This document shows positions 53,077 to 60,629 of a stretch of 64,000 nucleotides of DNA, in pieces (the first letter of the stretch is position 1; each line of letters opens with the position of its first letter). The position numbers were made by a program, and so were the translations under genes. A model generated the notes under the pieces. That model had not been told where the DNA came from, searched no databases, and worked only from the letters and a program-made list of their open reading frames with translations. The stretch comes from Microbacterium limosum (GTDB taxonomy: Bacteria; Actinomycetota; Actinomycetes; Actinomycetales; Microbacteriaceae). The stretch covers positions 2,480,001 through 2,544,000 of the forward strand of contig NZ_CP137080.1 of the NCBI RefSeq assembly GCF_036324365.1, written 5' to 3'.

Positions 53077-54144
53077 ATGACGAGCGGATTCGTACGGGCG
53101 ACGATCGCCGACGTGGCGGCTGCGGCGGGAGTCTCCAGGACGACCGTGTCGGTTGCGCTGTCCGGCCGTGGCCGGGTCGATCCGCAGACGCGCGAACGCG
53201 TGAGGAATGTCGCGGATGCCCTGAACTATCGGCCCAGCGTTCGGGCGCAGCGGCTGCGAGGCGGCGCCTCGCGGACGATCGGTCTGCTGACTGCTCTTCC
53301 CGACGAGGTCGTCGGTCGCGATTCGCATCTGAGCTTCCTGTTCGACCTCGCAATGCCCCTCGCGCGGACGCTTCTGGAGATGGGCTATTCGACGCTTCTC
53401 CTGCCTCCCGTCGGGGATCTCGCGCACCTCGACTCGATCGACGCCGACGCGGTCGTCGTGATCGATCCGCGCGAGAGCGATCCGATCATCACGCGCTTCC
53501 GGGAGCGCGGCATGCAGGTGGTGGCCATCGGTTCGGTGGCGGGGGTCGACGCCAACGGCGTGGTCGATCGTGGAGACGGCGACGCCGAGGTCGCGATCGG
53601 TCACCTGATCTCGCGGGGTGCCCGGTCCATCGTCCTCCTGTCGACCGCCGAGCAGCACTCGCTCGCCGCGAGCCTGCGCCGATTCGTCTCCGAGCGCGGA
53701 CACCGACTCGACGCCAGGCTCCGACTCGTCGAGATCTCCTCGGCATCGGGCGAGCGGGGCGGGTACGAGAAGACCCTCGAACTGCTCGCGGCCGATCCCT
53801 CGATCGACGCCGTGTACGCGCCCATCGACGCCTTCGCCGTCGGTGCGTCGCGGGCCGTGCAGGAGCGCGGGCGGCGAGTGCCGGAGGACGTCATGATCAT
53901 CACGAACTACGACGGGCCGCGTGCTCAAGCCTCGTCGCCCCCGCTGACCGCACTCGACCTGAATCTGACATCGATCGCCGAGGCCGCGGCCGAGCTTCTG
54001 ATCGCGTGCGTCACCGACCCGCGGCCGGAACAGCGCACGATCAAGGTCGCCAACCCCGGACTCCGCGCGAGGGCATCGACGGCACGAGCGACCGCCGAGA
54101 GGAGCGGCGCCCTGCTCTCCGGGACCCTTCCGTCGGGGATGTGA
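53077..54144 (+). CDS. LacI family transcriptional regulator of the nucleoside/heterocycle gene set
   Basis: A 355-residue LacI/GalR repressor. Helix-turn-helix at residues 9-30 (TIADVAAAAGVSRTTVSVALSG), hinge helix near 45-60, and a ligand domain ending about residue 335. The operator palindrome GAATCGATTC lies 83 bp upstream of its own ATG and in front of two other transcription units in the window, so it likely controls the nucleoside hydrolase/NDT pair, the monooxygenase-ABC operon, the amidohydrolase and itself. The effector may be a nucleoside, base or related heterocycle; this is inferred from the gene set. Confidence 0.9.
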   Translation: MTSGFVRATIADVAAAAGVSRTTVSVALSGRGRVDPQTRERVRNVADALNYRPSVRAQRLRGGASRTIGLLTALPDEVVGRDSHLSFLFDLAMPLARTLLEMGYSTLLLPPVGDLAHLDSIDADAVVVIDPRESDPIITRFRERGMQVVAIGSVAGVDANGVVDRGDGDAEVAIGHLISRGARSIVLLSTAEQHSLAASLRRFVSERGHRLDARLRLVEISSASGERGGYEKTLELLAADPSIDAVYAPIDAFAVGASRAVQERGRRVPEDVMIITNYDGPRAQASSPPLTALDLNLTSIAEAAAELLIACVTDPRPEQRTIKVANPGLRARASTARATAERSGALLSGTLPSGM

Positions 54145-54189
54145 GCACTCGGGGGTCGCCGACCCCAGCGATCGGGAGCAGGGTCCGAC

Positions 54190-54432
54190 CTGCTCAGCAG
54201 GCCGGACTCATGGAACCGACGTTGGGGGCTGAATTCGAACCGGAGGGCGTCTGTGCTCGCCAGAACGACGGCAGTGCCGTTGGTATCGCTCCACGTCCGC
54301 GGCAGGAGCAGGAGTCGACTGCCTTCTTGAGTGATGAGGACGAGCCCGTCGTACCGGTACCCGAAGGCGGCATCCTGGGACGAGCACATGGTCTCCGTGA
54401 CCCCCGGCTCGGTGAGGTTCAGGCTTCGCTCC
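54190..54432 (-). pseudogene. C-terminal fragment of an unidentified protein
   Basis: On the minus strand, directly after the rhamnulokinase remains, an open stretch reads AAFGYRYDGLVLITQEG, LLLLPRTWSDTNGTAVVL and DALRFEFSP. It looks like the end of a membrane-associated protein (YcxB-like is my best guess), has no start of its own and is fused to the kinase remnant. It is evidence of a further deletion in this decayed region. Confidence 0.45.
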
Positions 54433-54968
54433 GAGTAGAGTTCGTTCGTGAAGTTCGCGGTCGGCGCGTCCGCCGTGAGTACGGGCTGTTCCACCTCGAC
54501 GCCGACGAGGCCCCATGTGCCGCACGAGATGTAGGCGGCCTGTTCCGCCCGCATGGGACGGCGACGACCGCCGAGGCGATGTCGTGCGATCCGACCGCCG
54601 TGACCGCGACGCCGGGCATGGCCCCGATACGTGTAGCGAACGCGGGATCCAGGGACGACACCCCCAGCCGTCCGCGCATCGCGATAGTGGAAGGGTTGTC
54701 GAGCATCGAACCGTCGCGCAGCAACGCGTAGTCCACGGCCCACGAGTCCACACCGATGCTGACGAGGTCGGGGGCGGATCGCACGGCCTCGCGAGGCCCG
54801 GCTTCCGCAGCACCGAACACGCCGAGCACGTCCCAGTGCAGCCCGTCGCGCAACGCTACCGGGTCGTTGCGAAAGCGCGCACTCTGCTCGAGGTGAAGGA
54901 TGACTGGGCCGACATGCCCAACCATCACCCGCCCGCTGGTGGCGCCCAGATCGACGGCCGCGACGCCG
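54433..54968 (-). pseudogene. rhaB: Rhamnulokinase remnant
   Basis: Rhamnulokinase phosphorylates L-rhamnulose. The start is intact (VAAVDLGATSGRVMVGHVG, then GLHWDVLG and SIGVDSWAVDYALLRDG), but after about 110 codons the frame shifts (PFHYRDARTAGGV is in another frame), over 120 residues of the middle are missing, the original frame returns with AVTAVGSHDIASAVV, and a second shift puts AAYISCGTWGLVGVE and NFTNE in yet another frame. The C-terminal third is absent. Its 5' end is fused to the end of the rhamnose aldolase/dehydrogenase gene. Clearly non-functional. Confidence 0.85.
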
Positions 54969-55215
54969 GAGCCAACCGGGATGTGCAGCCCGGTTGACCG
55001 GCTGAGCTCGGGGCCCGTGAGCACATAGACCGCGCCTGCGACGTTCTCGGGCACGACCTCGCGCTTGAGGATCGTCCGGTTCGCGTAGCACTGCCCGAGG
55101 TCCTCGTCCTGCTCGATGAGCGCCTTCGCGGCGGCCTTGGCGACGAGGAACGAACCCTTCGCCATGACGCCGTGCTGCAGATCCCAATCCTTCTCGGAGG
55201 TCTCGAGGAGGTGAA
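54955..55215 (-). pseudogene. Remnant of rhamnulose-1-phosphate aldolase/alcohol dehydrogenase
   Basis: Only the C-terminal short-chain-dehydrogenase part remains: ETSEKDWDLQHGVMAKGSFLVAKAA, then an internal gap of roughly 70 residues at IEQ/DEDLG, then CYANRTILKREVVPENVAGAVYVLTGPELSRSTGLHIPV. The last codons run straight into the rhamnulokinase start. Actinobacterial enzymes of this type end in a similar SGVAA-like stretch, so the two genes appear to have joined at short shared sequence. The 5' end is cut by the IS3-family remnant at about 55217. Confidence 0.8.
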
Positions 55216-55265
55216 GCGCCCTGAGTTTGTTGGAGGCTCCTGGCCTTGGAAACGAGGATGGAGTT

Positions 55266-55556
55266 ATGCCGAAGGAACTGAGGAATGGGAAGCCGACGAC
55301 TCGTCGGTACTCGGTCGAGGAGAAGGCCGCCGCGGTGCGGATGGTGAGGACGCTGCGTGCGGAGCTCGGTGTCACGCAAGGGACCGTGCAGCGGGTCGCG
55401 ACGCAGCTCGGGTACGGTGTTGAGTCGGTGCGGATGTGGGTGAAGCAGGCTGACATCGATGACGGTGTCACTGCCGGCGTGAGCAGCGCGGAGGCGCAGC
55501 GGGTGCGGGAGCTCGAGCAGGAGAACCGGGAGTTGCGCCGGGCCAACGAGTGCTGA
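55266..55556 (+). CDS. IS3-family transposase OrfA
   Basis: A 96-residue OrfA with the Tnp_1 helix-turn-helix (TTRRYSVEEKAAAVRMVRTLRAELGVTQGTVQRVATQLGYGVESVRMWVKQ) and the leucine-zipper region ending ELRRANEC. In the -1/+2 direction the sequence continues as VLKRAASFFGAELDRHYRK, so the normal OrfA-OrfB overlap has either a frameshift site or a small deletion at AACGAGTGCTGA (about 55544-55555). The element around it is truncated, so no active enzyme is expected. Confidence 0.8.
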   Translation: MPKELRNGKPTTRRYSVEEKAAAVRMVRTLRAELGVTQGTVQRVATQLGYGVESVRMWVKQADIDDGVTAGVSSAEAQRVRELEQENRELRRANEC

Positions 55557-55599
55557 AGCGGGCTGCGTCTTTCTTCGGGGCGGAGCTCGACCGCCACTA

Positions 55600-56133
55600 C
55601 CGGAAGTAGTCGCGTTCGTCGACGCGAACAAGGACGATCTTGTGGACGGTCGCCGGCTCGGGGTCGAGCTCATCTGCAGACTGTTGCAGGTGGCTCCGAG
55701 CAGCTACTACGCCGCCAAGACACGTGCCCCGTCCGCCCGCGCGCAGCGGGACGAGGAGCTGATCCCGCGGCTGGTTGAGCTGTGGGAGTCCAACTACCGG
55801 GTCTATGGGGTCCGCAAGCTCTGGAAGCTGCCCGCCGCGCGGGATCATGATCGGCCGAGACCAGACCGCCCGGTTGATGCGCGCCGCGGGGATCGAGGGG
55901 GTGAGGCGTTCGAAGCGGGTGAAGACCACTCGCCCGGATCCGGCGTCGGCGCGGCACCCGGACCTGGTGCAGCGGGAGTTCACCGCGACCGCCCCGAACC
56001 GGCTCTGGGTCACCGACCTGACATTCGTGCCGACCTGGACCGGCGTCGCCTACGTGTGCTTCATCATCGACGCGTTCAGCAGGATGATCGTGGGGTGGCG
56101 GGTCGCGTCACACATGCGCACCGAGATGGTCAA
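55600..56133 (+). pseudogene. IS3-family transposase OrfB, frameshifted and truncated
   Basis: One frame gives VDGRRLGVELICRLLQVAPSSYYA...VYGVRKLWK, then a shift near 55835-55845 moves the homology to the frame reading GRDQTARLMRAAGIEGVRRS and APNRLWVTDLTFVPTW with the first catalytic Asp, followed by IIDAFSRMIVGWRVASHMRTEMV. The second Asp and the Glu are lost with the truncation at about 56133. Non-functional. Confidence 0.85.
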
Positions 56134-56152
56134 AGAAACACCTGTGAGCTCG

Positions 56153-56182
56153 TTGACGAGTGTCGGCGCCGACGGTTAGGGT
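56153..56182 (+). promoter_or_regulatory. Promoter of the candidate small RNA
   Basis: TTGACG (56153-56158), an 18-bp spacer and TAGGGT (56177-56182) form a good sigma-70-type promoter. Transcription would start around 56189, at the beginning of the structured region. Confidence 0.55.
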
Positions 56183-56188
56183 GGGTAC

Positions 56189-56259
56189 ATAAATACCAGC
56201 CCCGCTGTCGCTCATTGACTTTCGAGTCGCCGAGATGACATGGGCTGGTTTTCTTTTTC
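56189..56259 (+). ncRNA. Candidate structured small RNA upstream of the abi gene
   Basis: A long irregular hairpin: ACCAGCCC (56195-56202) pairs with GGGCTGGT (56242-56249); TGTC (56206-56209) with GACA (56237-56240); CTC (56211-56213) with GAG (56232-56234); and GACT-TTCG-AGTC (56217-56228) closes with a UUCG tetraloop. A T-rich run (56249-56259) follows like a terminator. It has its own promoter and ends just before the ATG at 56266 of the Abi_2 gene. Structured RNAs are known next to AbiF/Abi_2 genes, where they are thought to act as the antitoxin. It could instead be a simple leader hairpin. Confidence 0.6.
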
Positions 56260-56265
56260 GCCAGG

Positions 56266-56302
56266 ATGGGTAGCGTGAAGGATCACCTCCCATACGACGA
56301 TC
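56266..56302 (+). pseudogene. 5' end of the Abi_2 gene, separated by IS3 insertion
   Basis: ATG at 56266 (or GTG at 56275) begins GSVKDHLPYDD and is in frame with QLAKMLGRGLTS at 57601 after removal of the IS3-family element and one copy of the 3-bp repeat ATC. The restored protein has 327 residues. Confidence 0.85.
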
Positions 56303-56371
56303 GGGACTGCTGCACGAGTAGGTGACATCTGATCTGGCTTGCCCGGGAGGGCGGCCTGGAAGGATGGCATC

Positions 56372-56680
56372 GTGCCAAAGCCTTATCCCACCGAGTTCCG
56401 TGACGACGTGGTCCGCGTCGCGAGGAGCCGTGAGCCCGGAGTGACGATCGAGCAGATCGCGAAAGACTTCGGGGTCCACCCGATGACGCTGCAGAAGTGG
56501 ATGCGTCGCGCCGATATCGACGAGGGCGCCAAGCCTGGCCAGACCCGCACCGAGGCGGCTGAGATCCGTGAGCTGAGGAAGCGGAACCGGCTGCTCGAGC
56601 AGGAGAACGAGGTGCTCCGGCGGGCCGCGGCGTATCTGTCGCAGGCGAACCTGCCGGGAAAAGGTTCTACCCGCTCGTGA
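56372..56680 (+). CDS. IS3-family transposase OrfA
   Basis: A 102-residue protein with the helix-turn-helix PYPTEFRDDVVRVARSREPGVTIEQIAKDFGVHPMTLQKWMRR and a coiled-coil segment (RELRKRNRLLEQENEVLRRAAAYLSQANL). The start is GTG at 56372. The last four bases overlap the GTG start of orfB; programmed frameshifting between them would make the OrfAB transposase. Confidence 0.9.
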   Translation: MPKPYPTEFRDDVVRVARSREPGVTIEQIAKDFGVHPMTLQKWMRRADIDEGAKPGQTRTEAAEIRELRKRNRLLEQENEVLRRAAAYLSQANLPGKGSTRS

Positions 56681-57564
56681 CGGAGCTCGCCGCCGCGGGG
56701 ATCCCTGTGACGGTGACGTGTCGGGTGCTCAAGCTCTCCCGCCAGCCCTACTACCGGTGGCTCGCGGACCCCATCGCTACCAGCGAGGTGGTGGAGGCGT
56801 ATCGCGCGAACGCGCTGTTCGACGCGCATAGGGACGATCCCGAGTTCGGGCACCGGCTCCTTGCCGACGAAGCCGCCGAAGCGGGCGAATCCATGTCGGA
56901 TCGGACGGCGTGGCGGATCGCGTCCAGCAACGGCTGGTTCAGCGCGTTCGGGAAGCCCAAGCGCAGCAAAGGACGCCGACCGGGTCCGCCGGTGCACGAC
57001 GATCTCTGCGCGGTGGTCGACGAGGACGGACGGACGCGGCACGTGTTCGCGGCCGACGCGCCGAACGAACTCTGGCTCGTCGACATCACGGAGCACAAGA
57101 CCGCGGAAGGCAAGCTCTACTGCTGCGCGATCAAAGACGCGTTCTCCGGCCGGATCGTCGGGTACTCGATCGACTCCAGGATGAAGTCGCGGCTGGCCGT
57201 TCAGGCTCTCGAGAACGCGGTCGCAATGCGCGGCGACGTCGCCGGCTGCATCGTGCATAGCGATAGGGGCAGTCAATTTCGCAGTCGGAAGTTCCTGCGT
57301 GCTCTGGCCCGCCATCGCATGGTCGGGAGCATGGGAAGAGTTGGATCGAGCGGGGACAACGCGGCGATGGAATCGTTCTTCGCCTTGCTGCAGAAGAACG
57401 TCCTCGACCGCCGCACTTGGACCACCCGTGAGCAGTTGCGGATCGCGATTGTCACCTGGATCGAACGGACCTATCACCGCCGACGCAGACAGCGTCGGCT
57501 CGGGCGTTTGACGCCCATCGAGTTCGAGAACATCATGAACACGACCGTCGCACTGGCGGCGTGA
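56677..57564 (+). CDS. IS3-family transposase OrfB (DDE integrase)
   Basis: A 295-residue DDE transposase: HTH_21 domain (YRANALFDAHRDDPEFGHRLLADEAAEAG), then the rve core with Asp in ELWLVDITEHKTAEG, Asp in CIVHSDRGSQFRS and Glu in SSGDNAAMESFFALLQKNVLDRRTW. All catalytic residues are present and the length is normal, so the element is likely active. Its stop codon TGA at 57562-57564 overlaps a GTG that is in frame with the downstream Abi_2 sequence. Confidence 0.93.
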   Translation: MTELAAAGIPVTVTCRVLKLSRQPYYRWLADPIATSEVVEAYRANALFDAHRDDPEFGHRLLADEAAEAGESMSDRTAWRIASSNGWFSAFGKPKRSKGRRPGPPVHDDLCAVVDEDGRTRHVFAADAPNELWLVDITEHKTAEGKLYCCAIKDAFSGRIVGYSIDSRMKSRLAVQALENAVAMRGDVAGCIVHSDRGSQFRSRKFLRALARHRMVGSMGRVGSSGDNAAMESFFALLQKNVLDRRTWTTREQLRIAIVTWIERTYHRRRRQRRLGRLTPIEFENIMNTTVALAA

Positions 57565-58547
57565 CTACAACCTGTCACCTATCCGTGCAGCAGTCCCATC
57601 AGCTCGCGAAGATGCTGGGTCGTGGCCTCACGAGCGCCGACCGTCCGGGCGCGATTGCCGCGCTGAAGCGGATTGGCTACTACCGCCTCTCGGCGTACAC
57701 CTACCCGTTCAGGGAGCCGCCGACGGAAGCGGATGTTGCTGCCAAACGCACTCGCGCCGAGAACTTCCGGCCGGGGGCGCGCCTCGAGGATGCTCTCCAC
57801 CTCTACGAGTTCGATCGCAAGCTCCGGGCGGTGCTGCTCCAGGCGCTTCAGGAGATCGAGGTCGGCTTCGCCACGAAAGTCGGCTACACGCTCGGCAAGC
57901 GGGCCGGCGACGGTCACCTCAAGATCCAGCATCTCGAAGCGTCAGCCTGTCGTCTCGTCAATCAAGACGGTCTTACCGAGCACGAGGCATGGGTGCAGCG
58001 CTACGAGAAGCTCCGCAAGGATGCGAAGGACGAGGAGTACGTCAAGCACCACATCCTGCACTACGGCGGCGAGATCCCGATCTGGGTGGCGACCGGATTC
58101 ATGGACTTCGGCTGCCTGATCCGACTGTACGCGCTGATGGATGCTCGAGACCGGAAGAGGATCGCATACGAGCTGGGCCTGAAGGGCAACGGCTCGGACA
58201 CGCTGTATCGGTCGCTACGTGCGCTGAACATCCTTCGCAACCACTGCGCGCACAGCAACCGGATCTGGAACCGGGCGACCGTCGACGTGCCGCCGAAGTT
58301 CTCGACACAGGTCGCACCCGAACAGCTGCACCATCTCAACGAGCTCGACAACGACCAGCGCCAGAAGATCTATCTGCTGATTGCTCTTACGGCACATCTC
58401 GAACGCGCCGTAAACCCGTCGAGCACCTGGGCGTGGTCGGCCTTGCCGACGCAAGCGAAGAAGCTGGGCAACGTGGGAGGAATGACACTCGAGAACACGA
58501 TGGGGTTCCCCGAGGGTTGGCAGGAACTCGCACTCTGGAAGAAGTAG
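57561..58547 (+). CDS. Abi_2 (AbiD/AbiF) abortive infection protein with IS-derived N-terminus
   Basis: A HEPN-type Abi_2 protein. The family motif ALKRIGYYRLSAYTYPFR lies near the N-terminus, FDRKLRAVLLQALQEIEV in the middle, and the HEPN RNase motif RX4H as RNHCAH at residues 226-231 (LNILRNHCAHSNRIWNR). Such proteins give phage defence as RNA-targeting toxins. The first 12 native codons are at 56266-56302; here the IS3-family end supplies a GTG at 57561 (overlapping the OrfB stop, GTGA) and 13 codons (TTTCHLSVQQSH...), leaving the whole conserved domain in frame. Expression could thus be coupled to the transposase. Uncoupling from its upstream RNA could change toxicity. Confidence 0.88.
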   Translation: MTTTCHLSVQQSHQLAKMLGRGLTSADRPGAIAALKRIGYYRLSAYTYPFREPPTEADVAAKRTRAENFRPGARLEDALHLYEFDRKLRAVLLQALQEIEVGFATKVGYTLGKRAGDGHLKIQHLEASACRLVNQDGLTEHEAWVQRYEKLRKDAKDEEYVKHHILHYGGEIPIWVATGFMDFGCLIRLYALMDARDRKRIAYELGLKGNGSDTLYRSLRALNILRNHCAHSNRIWNRATVDVPPKFSTQVAPEQLHHLNELDNDQRQKIYLLIALTAHLERAVNPSSTWAWSALPTQAKKLGNVGGMTLENTMGFPEGWQELALWKK

Positions 58548-58752
58548 CTCGGAGTCACAGCGCCGCGTTCACTAGCCGAAGGGCGTGAGCAACGTGATCT
58601 CGTCCACGTCCTCGACCGATAGCTGAACGTCGTTGATCGTGGGCTCGGTGAACGTCGCGTTCCGGTTACCGTTGCGTTACCGCTGACACACTCAGGGCAA
58701 AGCGAAAGCCCCGCGATCCCAGTAGTTACAAGGGATCGCGGGGCTTCGGCGC
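58548..58752 (-). other. Spacer with a short gene remnant and a strong terminator
   Basis: On the minus strand 58665-58572 reads NATFTEPTINDVQLSVEDVDEITLLTPFG and stop, about 30 codons that look like the end of a lost gene; I cannot name it. At 58706-58746 a 15-bp perfect stem (AAGCCCCGCGATCCC/GGGATCGCGGGGCTT, 11-nt loop) forms a terminator that would follow a minus-strand tRNA-Ser gene. Nothing else is recognisable here. Confidence 0.55.
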
Positions 58753-58778
58753 TGGCGGTGACGGTGGGATTTGAACCC
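58753..58778 (-). repeat. 3' fragment of tRNA-Ser (likely attachment site)
   Basis: The minus strand reads GGGTTCAAATCCCACCGTCACCGCCA split over 58778-58753: a T-arm, acceptor strand and encoded CCA matching actinobacterial tRNA-Ser with a GGTGACG 5' strand. The rest of the tRNA is absent; bases 58779-58942 show no cloverleaf and no gene. A 3' tRNA fragment is the usual scar at one end of an island integrated by a tyrosine recombinase. From its orientation the island should extend to the right, toward the copper genes, with an intact tRNA-Ser beyond 64000. Confidence 0.75.
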
Positions 58779-58942
58779 AAGCAGGAACACCTTTCATACG
58801 TGCACAACAGGCCGGCTTCGCTGTCATTCCGCGAGACTTGACCTTTCGGCCGTGTACTGCGAAGGCCCCGAGCTTTCGTCAATCTTTCTCACGGCGTTCC
58901 CACGGGCTCGGGCCTCGTCCGGGGCAAGGAAAGTGCCCTCTA

Positions 58943-59863
58943 TCAGCCCGCGGAGCGGGTTCCTCCTTGATCGCGTGCTACTGCGTCAATGATGGCGGGG
59001 ATGTCGTCGCCGGCTTGCTGCAAGAACTCGTCCTGCAGCAGCGTGGCGAGGTCGGAAACGGCGACCGTGAGCACCTCCCCGGCGGCCACCACGATGGGGA
59101 TGCGGGTCTTCTTGGCCGTTTTCGCGATGCCCCAGCCGGTGGTCATCGCTTGGGGCAGCGCGAGGGACCGATCCTTCTCGGCGAAGTAGTAGGTTTCGGC
59201 GCTCTGCATGAGATCGACGCGGGTTTGCGCGAGGGCTGAGGCGATTTCGTTCATCACCAGCGCATCGGTCTCGTACGCTTCGTCGCGTTCCAGGCGGGAC
59301 ACGAACCCGCCTTCAACGAGACTCCGGGTCCGCAAGGTGGTAGTGCGGCGACGGTTCAGCGCGGGGTAGAGCTGCATGATCCACGATACGGCGGCGGTGA
59401 AGAGGATGAAGCCGGTGCGCGCTTCGAGCGGGGCAAGTATTCGCAGGACGGGGGTGGTCGCGACGACGTCTCCGTAGCCGAGGGTCCCAAGCGTGACGAG
59501 GGAGAGGTAGATCGACGAGAAAAGATCGGGATAGCGGTCCGGGTTGATACCCGGGGCAAAGCTGAAGCCGTCCGGCATCTGCGGCAGATAGATCAGTGTC
59601 CACCCGCAAACCTGCAGCGCTGCCCAGACGACGATGACCAGGACGATTCCCACCGGACCAGCAAGCGGTGACGGGCTCCCCCTCAGCCACCGGGATAACC
59701 GCCAGGTTCCGCGCATCACCCACGTGCTCACCCCTCCGCGACCGGCGGGGTGAAACAGCGTGTGGAACACGTCACGAAGGCCAACGAGAATCAGTGCGAC
59801 ACCGACTACGACGGACAGCACGTTCATGACTCCGGCAGCATCGCGTCGCTCCTCGACTTTCAT
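58943..59863 (-). CDS. Two-helix (Kir/KcsA-like) potassium-type ion channel
   Basis: A 306-residue membrane protein. The pore region SLVTLGTLGYGDVVATTP carries the potassium filter TLGYGD at about residue 128; membrane helices flank it, and two further hydrophobic segments are near the N-terminus (VLSVVVGVALILVGL and GIVLVIVVWAAL). The C-terminal 120 residues are a cytoplasmic domain of unknown role (MNEIASALAQTRVDLMQSAETYYF). Similar proteins occur in actinobacterial metal-resistance islands; a role in compensating membrane potential during metal stress is conjecture. Confidence 0.85.
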   Translation of the reverse strand: MKVEERRDAAGVMNVLSVVVGVALILVGLRDVFHTLFHPAGRGGVSTWVMRGTWRLSRWLRGSPSPLAGPVGIVLVIVVWAALQVCGWTLIYLPQMPDGFSFAPGINPDRYPDLFSSIYLSLVTLGTLGYGDVVATTPVLRILAPLEARTGFILFTAAVSWIMQLYPALNRRRTTTLRTRSLVEGGFVSRLERDEAYETDALVMNEIASALAQTRVDLMQSAETYYFAEKDRSLALPQAMTTGWGIAKTAKKTRIPIVVAAGEVLTVAVSDLATLLQDEFLQQAGDDIPAIIDAVARDQGGTRSAG

Positions 59864-59946
59864 TCTCTCCGCTGGTTAGGCAAGCACCACCGCTTCAGCA
59901 TCAGATGGCGATGCGGCCTAACATGCCCGTCGGGCTACTACGCCAG

Positions 59947-60576
59947 TTACTCGGCGGGGCACTGCCGCGTGGCGGCGCGATCGAACTCGGGTACCTCGCG
60001 GGCCTCAGCCTCGGCGACAGTGGCGGCGATGCCGTTCTCCTCGATGTCCTTGATCAGCCAGTCCATCTCGAGGATCTCGTTTCGCTGAGCTTCGCTGATC
60101 GAGACCGCGAGTTCGCAGACGCGCACATCCTGAATCTGTGCCCGTTCGGAACGGGTGATGGCGAGCGAGTGATGCGGGATCATTGCGCTCATCCAGTCCG
60201 TGTCATCCACCGTGATCTGGCTGCGGTCGAGAGCGATGCCGCCGCCGATCAGCAAAACCCCGACTGCGACGATCGCGATGTTCGCTTTCGTGTTCTTGTA
60301 CATGTTCAGCATCCAGGCGAGCATGACCAACACCATGGTGCCGCCCATCGTGACCGCCATGAACACACGGCTCTCGCTGAAGCGGACGTGGCCCCACTCC
60401 CACGAGCCGGCGAACATCACCCAGTACATGACGACCATCGCGGTGAGGATCATCGCCGCGAATCGCAGATACATCGTCATCTGCATTCGCGACTTCTGCC
60501 CCGTCTGGCGCTCGTTGTGGTCCCGCTGTTGGTCGTTATTCTGATTCGTCGACAAACCGATCATCTCCTCATTCAC
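59947..60576 (-). CDS. DUF305 membrane protein
   Basis: A 209-residue protein with three membrane helices (about 37-57, 72-92, 96-115) and a C-terminal DUF305 domain with the characteristic WMSAMIPHHSLAITRSERA, rich in His/Met. DUF305 proteins are common in copper and silver resistance clusters and may bind copper. The first ATG (60576) or the second (60564) could be the start. It lies 53 bp after the Cys-rich protein gene on the same strand. Confidence 0.85.
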   Translation of the reverse strand: MNEEMIGLSTNQNNDQQRDHNERQTGQKSRMQMTMYLRFAAMILTAMVVMYWVMFAGSWEWGHVRFSESRVFMAVTMGGTMVLVMLAWMLNMYKNTKANIAIVAVGVLLIGGGIALDRSQITVDDTDWMSAMIPHHSLAITRSERAQIQDVRVCELAVSISEAQRNEILEMDWLIKDIEENGIAATVAEAEAREVPEFDRAATRQCPAE

Positions 60577-60629
60577 TCATTCGTACCGTCGATTGCCTCT
60601 CGTCCGTCGAGGCGCGATCGGTCGCGCGC

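Larger units (their letters stand above)
55217..56133 (+). mobile_element. Truncated IS3-family element
   Basis: Starts near TGAGTTTGTTGGAGGCTC and contains an orfA and a broken orfB, but stops in the middle of the integrase core at about 56133, where unrelated DNA with the small-RNA promoter begins. There is no right inverted repeat. It interrupts the rhamnose dehydrogenase gene. Confidence 0.8.
56303..57597 (+). mobile_element. Intact IS3-family element
   Basis: 1295 bp with imperfect inverted repeats of about 25 bp beginning GGGACTGCTGCAC (56303, and as complement ending at 57597), flanked by a 3-bp direct repeat ATC (56300-56302 and 57598-57600). It carries complete orfA and orfB and is inserted in codon 13 of the Abi_2 gene. 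Confidence 0.93.

Noticed and set aside
58753..58840. A complete tRNA-Ser gene
   Set aside because: Only the T-arm and acceptor 3' strand can be found; no anticodon arm or 5' strand follows.
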